Part shown: positions 1 to 5,425 of the stretch, one piece after another
How positions within the stretch are numbered: the first letter of the stretch is position 1
Layout of the letters: each line of letters begins with the position of its first letter
Source of the DNA: 2-02-FULL-62-14 sp035632555
GTDB taxonomy: Bacteria > Nitrospirota > Nitrospiria > Nitrospirales > Nitrospiraceae
Assembly: GCA_035632555.1 (NCBI GenBank)
Contig: DASQGO010000094.1
Span: forward strand, 1 to 5,425
Length of the DNA: 5,425 nt
Direction: 5' to 3'
The notes under the pieces: model-generated
Database searches by the model: none
What the model was told of the DNA's origin: nothing
What the model saw: only the letters and a program-made list of their open reading frames with translations
Made by a program: the position numbers and the translations under genes

Positions 1-1
1 G

Positions 2-304
2 GTCGTCAGCAGCGAAGTGCCGGGCGAGCCGACCAAACGCTTCGCCAAGGAATACTACATGGACATGACCCGCTGCCTGTTCTGCGGCATGTGCGTGGAT
101 GCCTGCCCGGTGGATGCGCTCGGCATGACCCGCGAATACGAGTGGGCCGTCTACGACAAACGGCATCTGCACCTGAACAAGCAACAGCTGCTGGCAATCG
201 GCGACCGCTCCTACCCCGTGCGTGAAAAACGGCTGGAGTTCCAACACCCCAACGTCGCCTTCTTCAACGTCGCGTTCAAGAACCTCCCCCAGAAGGGAAG
301 CTGA
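2..304 (+). CDS. nuoI: NADH-quinone oxidoreductase subunit I, C-terminal part (5' end outside window)
   Basis: The reading frame is open from the window edge and ends at TGA 302-304, giving the last 100 residues of a protein that is usually about 160-180 residues long. It contains a CxxCxxCxxxCP ferredoxin motif (RCLFCGMCVDACP, Cys 25, 28, 31 and 35 of the visible part). By its context (FCG, then ACP) this matches the second [4Fe-4S] binding motif of NuoI/TYKY subunits. The first motif must lie upstream of the window. NuoI is a peripheral-arm subunit on the cytoplasmic side; its two tetranuclear clusters carry electrons from NuoG towards cluster N2 in NuoB and quinone. The downstream YDKRHLHL-type segment fits the usual NuoI C-terminal region, after which families diverge. 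A GTG at 17 is in frame but is an internal valine, not a start. The gene is followed after 4 bases by nuoJ. Identification is strong because of motif plus operon context. Confidence 0.95.
   Translation, partial: VVSSEVPGEPTKRFAKEYYMDMTRCLFCGMCVDACPVDALGMTREYEWAVYDKRHLHLNKQQLLAIGDRSYPVREKRLEFQHPNVAFFNVAFKNLPQKGS
292..298 (+). promoter_or_regulatory. Ribosome-binding site of nuoJ
   Basis: GAAGGGA lies in the last codons of nuoI and ends 10 bases before the GTG at 309. This purine-rich site supports that GTG as the nuoJ start over the in-frame ATG at 222, which is buried in nuoI. Confidence 0.55.
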
Positions 305-308
305 GCAC

Positions 309-827
309 GTGGCCCAGCTCTTCTTCTTTTATCTGGCCGGCATCATTGTCCTGACGTCCATCCTGGTGGTGGCGCTGCGCAACCCCGTCTACAGCGCGCT
401 GTCGCTCCTGATCATGTTCTTTCACGTGGCGGGGCTCTACGTCACGCTGCACGCGGAATTCGTCGCCGCGGTGCAGATCATCGTCTATGCCGGCGCGATC
501 CTCGTGCTGTACCTCTTCGTCGTCATGCTGTTGAACCTCCATCGCGAGGACCGCTACCACGCGCAGTTCCCCCTCGGCGCCCTGCTGGGCGGGACGATCC
601 TGACCGAGGTGGCGCTGCTTCTGTGGCAGCGTGGCGATGCCGGCGCGCCGGCCGCCGTACCCGCGACGGCTCCGCCCGTTCAGGCAGCCGGCAATACGGA
701 AGCGATCGGCGAGGTGCTCTATTCGACCTACGTCTTTCCTTTCGAGGTGGCCTCGCTGATCCTGCTGGTGGCCATGATCGGCGCGATCGTGCTCGCGAAG
801 CGGGACCTGTTCGAGCAGAAGGGCTGA
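309..827 (+). CDS. nuoJ: NADH-quinone oxidoreductase subunit J
   Basis: This encodes a 172-residue integral membrane subunit of complex I (homologue of mitochondrial ND6), which sits between the quinone-binding region and the antiporter-like subunits. Five hydrophobic segments are visible at roughly residues 5-23, 28-47, 54-76, 88-106 and 143-163. The hallmark third segment reads IIVYAGAILVLYLFVVMLL; Y60 and G62 correspond to E. coli Y59/G61, the flexible pi-bulge region that links quinone chemistry to pumping. Q56 stands where E. coli has E55. An Ala/Pro-rich loop (residues 109-128) separates segments 4 and 5. The frame stays open upstream to an ATG at 222, but those codons lie within nuoI and give a non-membrane sequence. 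GTG 309, giving MAQLFFFYLAG, aligns with known NuoJ N-termini and has a ribosome-binding site. Stop TGA 825-827 is followed by nuoK after 3 bases. Confidence 0.95.
   Translation: MAQLFFFYLAGIIVLTSILVVALRNPVYSALSLLIMFFHVAGLYVTLHAEFVAAVQIIVYAGAILVLYLFVVMLLNLHREDRYHAQFPLGALLGGTILTEVALLLWQRGDAGAPAAVPATAPPVQAAGNTEAIGEVLYSTYVFPFEVASLILLVAMIGAIVLAKRDLFEQKG
818..823 (+). promoter_or_regulatory. Ribosome-binding site of nuoK
   Basis: GAAGGG lies inside the last codons of nuoJ, 7 bases before the nuoK ATG at 831. Ribosomes terminating on nuoJ would pass over it, which suggests coupled translation of the two genes. Confidence 0.55.
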
Positions 828-830
828 CCG

Positions 831-1136
831 ATGGTCGTTCCCGTCTCCTACTACGTGATTCTCAGCGCGATCGTGTTCATTACCGGCATGGTGGGCGTGC
901 TGATCCGCCGGAACATCATCATCATCCTGCTCTCCGTCGAGCTGATGCTGAACGCGACCAATATCAACTTCGTCGCCTTCTCGAACTATTTTCACAACGT
1001 CGCAGGGCAGGTCTTCGTCTTCTTCGCGCTGACCGTGGCGGCGGCCGAAGTGGCCGTGGGCCTCGCGATCATCATCGCGCTCTACCGCAGCAAGTCGAGC
1101 ATCAACGTGGATGAGTTCCAGCTCATGAAATGGTAG
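831..1136 (+). CDS. nuoK: NADH-quinone oxidoreductase subunit K
   Basis: This encodes a 101-residue membrane subunit (ND4L homologue), almost the same length as the E. coli protein (100). Three hydrophobic helices are visible at roughly residues 5-24, 29-50 and 60-86. The two membrane-embedded glutamates essential for proton transfer are present: E37 in LLSVELMLNATN and E73 in TVAAAEVAVGLAI, equivalent to E. coli E36 and E72. NuoK joins the E-channel near the quinone site to the NuoN pump through these carboxylates. The ATG at 831 gives a family-typical N-terminus and has a plausible ribosome-binding site. The gene ends at TAG 1134-1136, 4 bases before nuoL. Nothing is truncated or missing. 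Confidence 0.97.
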   Translation: MVVPVSYYVILSAIVFITGMVGVLIRRNIIIILLSVELMLNATNINFVAFSNYFHNVAGQVFVFFALTVAAAEVAVGLAIIIALYRSKSSINVDEFQLMKW

Positions 1137-1140
1137 CGGC

Positions 1141-3072
1141 ATGGAATATACGCTGATTCCATTGCTCCCCTTCGCCGCATTCCTGATCCTCGGCTTGTTC
1201 GGCCACTGGATCAGGGACAAGGCGCACCTGGTTGCCGTACCGGCCGTGGCGGTGTCGTTGATTCTCTCTATCCTGGCGTTCCTGCAGGTGGCGGGCGGGC
1301 ATCATACGTCCGTGCCGCTCTACACGTGGCTGACGTCCGGCGATCTGCGCATCGGGCTCGGCATCTCGATCGACCGGCTCACCGCCGCGATGCTGATTCT
1401 CGTCACCACCGTCAGCTCGCTCGTCCACGTGTATACGATCGGCTACATGCACGGCGAGAAGGGCTACGCGCGGTTCTTCGCCTACATCGCGCTGTTCACC
1501 TTCTCGATGCTGATGCTGGTCATGGCGGACAACTTTCTCCAGCTGTTCGTCTTCTGGGAGGCGGTCGGCCTCTGCTCCTATCTACTCATCAGCCACTGGT
1601 ACGAACGGCCGTCAGCCTGCGCCGCGGCGACCAAGGCTTTCGTCGTCAACCGCGTCGGCGATTTTGGGTTCATGCTCGGGCTGCTGCTCGTCTGGTACAG
1701 CTTCGGCTCGCTGGAATACCGACACGTCTTCGCACAGGCCGCCGACCTGGCCGGCGAAACGATCAATCTCCTGCGGCCTTTCGACGGGACCTGGGAAGTC
1801 TCCACCCTGACCCTGATGTGCCTGCTGCTCTTCACCGGCGCGGTCGGCAAATCGGCGCAGGTGCCACTGCACGTCTGGCTGCCGGACGCGATGGAAGGCC
1901 CGACGCCGATCTCGGCGTTGATTCACGCGGCCACGATGGTGACCGCCGGCGTCTTCATGGTGGCGCGACTGCATCCGCTCTATAACCTGTCGCCGATGGC
2001 GATGGACGTCGTGGCCGTCACCGGCGCCGCGACGATGATGCTTGGCGCCACGATCGCGCTGACCCAGACAGACATCAAGCGCGTCGTGGCCTACTCGACC
2101 GTCAGTCAGCTCGGCTACATGATGATGGCCTGCGGCCTGGGCGCCTACGCGGCCGGGATCTACCACCTCCTGACGCACGGCGCGTTCAAGGCACTGCTGT
2201 TCCTCGGCTGCGGCTCGGTGATCATCGCGCTGCACCACGAACAGGACATGCGCCACATGGGCGGGCTGAAGGACAAGCTGCCCGTCACCTACTGGACCTT
2301 CGTGATCGGCTCGCTGGCGCTGGCGGGCTTTCCGCTGACCGCGGGGTTCTTCAGCAAGGACGAATTGCTCGTCTCCGCCTGGTCGTCCGGCCCGCTGGGA
2401 CAGGTCCTCACGGTGTTCGGCCTGCTCACCGCGCTCATGACGGCCTTTTACAGCTTCCGCCTCGTGTTCGTGACCTTCTGGGGGACTCATCGCGGCGGGG
2501 CCCACGGAGGACATGGGCAGGGGCACGGCGCACATGACATTCATGAACCGTCCCCGACGATCACCCTCCCGTTGATTGTGCTGGCGGTGCTGTCCATTGC
2601 GGCCGGCTATGTCGGCATCTTCGAATTTCTCGCGCCGGCACTGCCCGGTCCGGCTGCGCATGACGCAGGATCGGGGCACCACGGACCGGCATCCGCCATT
2701 ATCATGGCCGTGGCGACGCTCATGGGACTCACCGGCATCGCCGCCGCCTATTATGTATACGTGCAATCGCCCGGCCTGCCGGACCGTTTGGCGCAGCAGT
2801 GGCAGCGGCTCTATCGCCTGTCCCTGAACAAATGGTTCGTGGACGAAGCCTACGACCGTACCATCGTGCGTCCGACGTTCACGCTGGCCGACCGGTTGTG
2901 GCAGCGCGTGGACGTGGCGGTGATCGACGGCGCCGTGAACGGCGTGGCCCGCGGGATTGCCTGGTGGGGCTGGCTGATGCGCCTGTTCCAAAGCGGGCAG
3001 ACGCAGCATTACGCGCTCGGCATGACGCTGGGCGCCGTGCTGATCCTGGGCGTGTATCTGTTGTGGTTGTGA
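1141..3072 (+). CDS. nuoL: NADH-quinone oxidoreductase subunit L, distal proton pump
   Basis: This 643-residue antiporter-like subunit (ND5 homologue; E. coli 613) is at the far end of the membrane arm. Core residues are visible: E140 in FWEAVGLCSYLL (E. coli E144), R171/D174 in NRVGDFGF (R175/D178), K237 in VGKSAQVPLHVWLPDAMEG (K229), H262 in SALIHAATMVTAG (H254), H342/H346/K350 in YHLLTHGAFKALLFLG, and K406-D407 in FFSKDELL (K399/D400). The C-terminal part holds the KWFVDEAYD segment (564-572), the long lateral helix (about 575-617) running along the arm, and a final membrane helix (about 622-643). Two His-rich loops (450-468 and 507-514) and a longer loop before K237 explain most of the extra length over E. 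coli. The ATG at 1141 fits the family N-terminus (MEYTLIPLLPFAAF), but its Shine-Dalgarno is poor; the 4-base gap after nuoK suggests translational coupling. Confidence 0.98.
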   Translation: MEYTLIPLLPFAAFLILGLFGHWIRDKAHLVAVPAVAVSLILSILAFLQVAGGHHTSVPLYTWLTSGDLRIGLGISIDRLTAAMLILVTTVSSLVHVYTIGYMHGEKGYARFFAYIALFTFSMLMLVMADNFLQLFVFWEAVGLCSYLLISHWYERPSACAAATKAFVVNRVGDFGFMLGLLLVWYSFGSLEYRHVFAQAADLAGETINLLRPFDGTWEVSTLTLMCLLLFTGAVGKSAQVPLHVWLPDAMEGPTPISALIHAATMVTAGVFMVARLHPLYNLSPMAMDVVAVTGAATMMLGATIALTQTDIKRVVAYSTVSQLGYMMMACGLGAYAAGIYHLLTHGAFKALLFLGCGSVIIALHHEQDMRHMGGLKDKLPVTYWTFVIGSLALAGFPLTAGFFSKDELLVSAWSSGPLGQVLTVFGLLTALMTAFYSFRLVFVTFWGTHRGGAHGGHGQGHGAHDIHEPSPTITLPLIVLAVLSIAAGYVGIFEFLAPALPGPAAHDAGSGHHGPASAIIMAVATLMGLTGIAAAYYVYVQSPGLPDRLAQQWQRLYRLSLNKWFVDEAYDRTIVRPTFTLADRLWQRVDVAVIDGAVNGVARGIAWWGWLMRLFQSGQTQHYALGMTLGAVLILGVYLLWL

Positions 3073-3081
3073 GACGACAGC

Positions 3082-4704
3082 ATGAGTGACGTGGCGCTTC
3101 AAACCGGCGGGTTCCCCTGGCTCACGGCCGTCGTGTTCCTGCCGATGGCCGGCGCACTCCTGTTGATGCTCGTCGACAAGACCGCCCACCACACGATCCG
3201 GTGGATCGCGCTGGCGGCATCGCTGTTCGACCTCGTGCTGTCGCTGCCGCTCTGGTCCCTCTTCGATTCCTCGACGCCCCGCATGCAGTTCGTCGAACAC
3301 GTCGCCTGGATCGCGTCGCCCCCGATCACCTACAGCGTCGGCGTGGACGGCATCAGCCTGCCGCTGGTGCTGCTCACGACGTTCCTGACGCCCTTTTGCG
3401 TGCTCTGCTCCTGGCGCGCCATCGAGACCCGCGTCAAGGAATTCATGGCCGTGCTCCTGATCATGGAGACCGCCATGATCGGCGTCTTCGTCGCGCTGGA
3501 TTTCGTGCTGTTCTATATTTTCTGGGAAGCGATGCTGATCCCGATGTACCTGCTCATCGGGGTCTGGGGCGGGCCGAACCGCCTCTACGCCGCCGTCAAG
3601 TTTTTCCTCTACACGCTGGTCGGCAGCGTGTTGCTGCTGGTCGCGATTCTCGTCCTGTTTTTCCAGGGCGGCCAGACGTTCGACATCCTATTATTGTCCC
3701 GCGTCGAATATGCCCCGGCCCTGCAGAACTGGCTGTTCTGGGCCTTCTTCGCCGCCTTCGCCGTCAAGGTGCCGATGTGGCCTTTCCACACCTGGCTGCC
3801 GGACGCCCACGTCGAGGCGCCGACGGCAGGCAGCGTGATCCTGGCCAGCGTACTCCTCAAGATGGGCGCCTACGGATTTCTGCGGTTTTCGCTGCCGATG
3901 CTGCCGGACGCCACCGCCGCCTTCACGCCGATCATGGTGACGCTCTCGCTCATCGCCATCATCTACGGCGCCTACATGGCGCTGGCGCAGGCCGACCTCA
4001 AAAAGCTCATCGCCTATTCCAGCGTCAGCCACATGGGCTTCGTGACGCTTGGCATCTTCGTGCTCAATGCGCAGGGCATCGAAGGCGCGATCCTCCAGAT
4101 GGTGAACCACGGCATCACGACCGGCGCGCTGTTTTTGTGCGTCGGCGCCATCTACGAGCGGACGCACAGCCGCCAGCTCACCGACAACACGGGGCTGGCC
4201 GGACCCATGCCGCGCTACGCGACGTTCCTCGTCATCTTCACGCTCTCGTCGCTGGGACTGCCCGGCACGAACAGTTTCGTCGGCGAATTCCTCGTGCTCG
4301 TCGGCACCTTCTTCTGGAGCAAGTGGATCGCCGCGGTCGCATCGCTGGGAATCATCCTGGCCGCCGCCTATCTCCTCTGGATGCTGCAGCGCGTGGCCTT
4401 TGGCGTGCCGAGCCCCGCGCAGGCGTCGCATCTCCACGACCTGAACCTGCGCGAAATGATCACCATGGCGCCGCTCGTGGCGCTGGTGTTCTGGATCGGG
4501 TTCTTCCCGAACCCGCTGCTGATGAAGATGCACGCAAGCGTGAACGATCTCGTCGAGCATGTGGATGTGGGCGACTTCGAGGTTTCCCGGCAGGACGCGC
4601 CGGAAGCAGCGGCGGGCGTTCCCGCGCAGTCTCCCTCCGTGACGGGCAACAAAGACGGAGTCAGCATGCGCGATTACACCTCCGTGCCTCCGTTTGTCAG
4701 GTGA
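3082..4704 (+). CDS. nuoM: NADH-quinone oxidoreductase subunit M, proton pump
   Basis: This 540-residue antiporter-like subunit (ND4 homologue; E. coli 509) is the middle pump between NuoL and NuoN. Family signatures include VGVDGISLPLVLLTTFLTP near residues 86-104, FWEAMLIPMYLLIG with E149 (E. coli E144), FAVKVPMWPFHTWLPDAH with K229 (K234), LLKMGAYG with K260 (K265), DLKKLIAYSSVSHMGFV, NHGITTGALFL with H343 (H348), and the NuoM-specific GTNSFVGEF with E402 (E407). A Glu rather than Lys at this last site distinguishes NuoM from NuoL and NuoN. The fold should have 14 membrane helices. After the last helix and the DLVEHV segment comes a hydrophilic tail (residues about 494-540) that accounts for the extra length. 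The ATG at 3082 follows nuoL by 9 bases with no clear Shine-Dalgarno. The stop at 4702-4704 overlaps the nuoN ribosome-binding site. Confidence 0.98.
   Translation: MSDVALQTGGFPWLTAVVFLPMAGALLLMLVDKTAHHTIRWIALAASLFDLVLSLPLWSLFDSSTPRMQFVEHVAWIASPPITYSVGVDGISLPLVLLTTFLTPFCVLCSWRAIETRVKEFMAVLLIMETAMIGVFVALDFVLFYIFWEAMLIPMYLLIGVWGGPNRLYAAVKFFLYTLVGSVLLLVAILVLFFQGGQTFDILLLSRVEYAPALQNWLFWAFFAAFAVKVPMWPFHTWLPDAHVEAPTAGSVILASVLLKMGAYGFLRFSLPMLPDATAAFTPIMVTLSLIAIIYGAYMALAQADLKKLIAYSSVSHMGFVTLGIFVLNAQGIEGAILQMVNHGITTGALFLCVGAIYERTHSRQLTDNTGLAGPMPRYATFLVIFTLSSLGLPGTNSFVGEFLVLVGTFFWSKWIAAVASLGIILAAAYLLWMLQRVAFGVPSPAQASHLHDLNLREMITMAPLVALVFWIGFFPNPLLMKMHASVNDLVEHVDVGDFEVSRQDAPEAAAGVPAQSPSVTGNKDGVSMRDYTSVPPFVR
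4699..4704 (+). promoter_or_regulatory. Ribosome-binding site of nuoN, overlapping the nuoM stop codon
   Basis: AGGTGA matches the 3' part of the consensus AAGGAGGTGA and ends 7 bases before the ATG at 4712. Its TGA is the nuoM stop codon, so termination on nuoM and initiation on nuoN share the same bases. This supports ATG 4712 over the in-frame TTG at 4694. Confidence 0.65.
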
Positions 4705-4711
4705 CAGGCTT

Positions 4712-5425
4712 ATGACGCTGCCTCTGTCCGACCTTGTCGCCATCCTTCCCGAGCTGATCGTCATCGGCGCGGCCTGCCTCGTTCTGGCCCTGGATCCGCT
4801 GACGCCGTCGTCGCGCAAGGACTGGCTGGCCTGGTTCAGCATGGCCGCACTGGCCGCCTGCGCGCATCTGACGATTGCACGGATGGGCACGTCGGTCTCG
4901 GCCTTCAGCGATCTGGTCATTCTCGATCCCTTCTCCGGATTCTGGAAACTGCTGCTCTACGGCGTCACCGGCTTTACGATTCTGTTGTCGCTGGCCTATC
5001 TGAAGGCCGAACGGTTGAACCTGGGGGAGTACTACGGGTTCATCCTGCTCTCGCTGGCCGGCATGATGGTGATGGTCTCGGCCGCCGACCTGCTCACGAT
5101 CTACCTCGGCATGGAGCTGATGTCGCTGTCGCTGTACGTCTTGGCCGGCTTCAAGCGGTTCGAGGCCCGCTCGCTTGAAGCCGCGGCGAAATACTTCGTC
5201 CTCGGGGCCTTCTCGTCCGGCATGCTGCTCTACGGCATCTCGCTGCTCTTCGGCGTATCCGGCAGCACCCGCCTCTCGGCGATCGCCGCGGCCGTGTCGG
5301 CCCGCGGCCTGGACGATCCGATGCTCGCCCTCGCCATGGTCCTGCTGGCCGTCGGCTTCGGATTCAAAATCGCCGCCGTGCCGTTCCACATGTGGACGCC
5401 GGACGTGTACGAAGGCTCCCCGACA
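4712..5425 (+). CDS. nuoN: NADH-quinone oxidoreductase subunit N, N-terminal half (3' end outside window)
   Basis: An open frame runs from ATG 4712 to the window edge without a stop, giving 238 residues of a protein usually near 480-500 residues. NuoN (ND2 homologue) is the proton-pumping antiporter-like subunit closest to NuoK and the quinone site. Visible hallmarks are the N-terminus (MTLPLSDLVAILPELIVIG), YLGMELMSLSLYVLAGF with E135 (E. coli E133), AAAKYFVLGAFSSG with K160 (E. coli K158), and FGFKIAAVPFHMWTPDVYEG with K219 (E. coli K217). The last motif is diagnostic of NuoN against NuoL and NuoM. About seven hydrophobic segments are present; the second half of the antiporter fold, including the distal lysine, lies beyond the window. 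The gene follows nuoM by 7 bases and closes the usual I-J-K-L-M-N order. Confidence 0.96.
   Translation, partial: MTLPLSDLVAILPELIVIGAACLVLALDPLTPSSRKDWLAWFSMAALAACAHLTIARMGTSVSAFSDLVILDPFSGFWKLLLYGVTGFTILLSLAYLKAERLNLGEYYGFILLSLAGMMVMVSAADLLTIYLGMELMSLSLYVLAGFKRFEARSLEAAAKYFVLGAFSSGMLLYGISLLFGVSGSTRLSAIAAAVSARGLDDPMLALAMVLLAVGFGFKIAAVPFHMWTPDVYEGSPT

Noticed and set aside
222..308. Longer nuoJ beginning at ATG 222 inside nuoI
   Set aside because: The extra 29 residues are polar, do not resemble any NuoJ N-terminus, and overlap the conserved nuoI frame. GTG 309 has a ribosome-binding site and a family-typical N-terminus.
915..926. Four tandem ATC triplets, a possible slippage site
   Set aside because: They encode four isoleucines in the second helix of NuoK, a hydrophobic position where Ile runs are normal, and the frame is intact.
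1612..3300. Long minus-strand open frame (562 codons) opposite nuoL and the start of nuoM
   Set aside because: It is antisense to a clearly conserved gene. Its product is very rich in Arg, His, Gln, Glu and Gly without any domain, as expected for the reverse complement of GC-rich membrane-protein codons.
1141..4704. Possible '2M' complex I with an additional NuoM and raised proton pumping, known from Nitrospira and some other groups
   Set aside because: Only one nuoM lies between nuoL and nuoN. The NuoL segment from the YD of KWFVDEAYD to the last membrane helix is only about 4 residues longer than in E. coli, whereas a 2M form needs a lateral-helix insertion of roughly 26-28 residues. The extra NuoL length lies in loops instead. 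A second operon elsewhere in the genome cannot be excluded.
3201..4715. Long plus-strand open frame (504 codons) in another frame over nuoM
   Set aside because: Its product is an Arg/Ala/His/Pro-rich composition without domains, typical of a frame shadow in high-GC DNA. nuoM in the overlapping frame carries all family motifs.
3691..4920. Minus-strand open frame (409 codons) opposite nuoM and the nuoN start, and similar frames at 276-1220 and 4697-5389
   Set aside because: They are antisense to conserved genes, have strongly polar low-complexity composition, show no plausible ribosome-binding site that I can see, and are explained by stop-codon scarcity at high GC.

Overview
The window is an internal slice of a respiratory complex I (NADH:quinone oxidoreductase, NDH-1) operon. 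It carries, all on the + strand, the 3' end of nuoI, complete nuoJ, nuoK, nuoL and nuoM, and the 5' half of nuoN. Coding sequence fills essentially the whole window: the gaps between genes are only 4, 3, 4, 9 and 7 bases, and no stretch is free of genes. I see no promoter, terminator, RNA gene, mobile element, CRISPR array or long repeat.

The host is a high-GC bacterium with strong G/C preference at third codon positions (CTG, GCC, ATC and GGC dominate). The nuo order I-J-K-L-M-N is the common bacterial one. The general flavour of the proteins (NuoI C-terminus, NuoL with a His-rich loop) reminds me of Nitrospirota or a related lineage, but this is an impression that I could not test. The taxonomy should be treated as open.

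Layout: 2-304 NuoI C-terminal 100 residues with the second [4Fe-4S] motif; 309-827 NuoJ; 831-1136 NuoK; 1141-3072 NuoL; 3082-4704 NuoM; 4712 to the window end NuoN, first 238 residues. NuoI belongs to the peripheral electron-transfer arm (Q-module). NuoJ and NuoK form part of the membrane link next to the quinone site. NuoL, NuoM and NuoN are the three Mrp-antiporter-like proton-pumping subunits. The key charged residues of the central hydrophilic axis are in place in every complete subunit (NuoK E37/E73; NuoL E140/K237/K406; NuoM E149/K229/K260/E402) and in the visible part of NuoN (E135/K160/K219). The sequence therefore looks like a functional proton-pumping complex I.

I did not find an undescribed system. 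The modest points of interest are His-rich loops in NuoL, a hydrophilic C-terminal tail on NuoM, and a nuoN ribosome-binding site that overlaps the nuoM stop codon. The energetically unusual two-NuoM ('2M') form of complex I was considered and is not supported here: a single nuoM lies between nuoL and nuoN, and the NuoL lateral helix is of about normal length.
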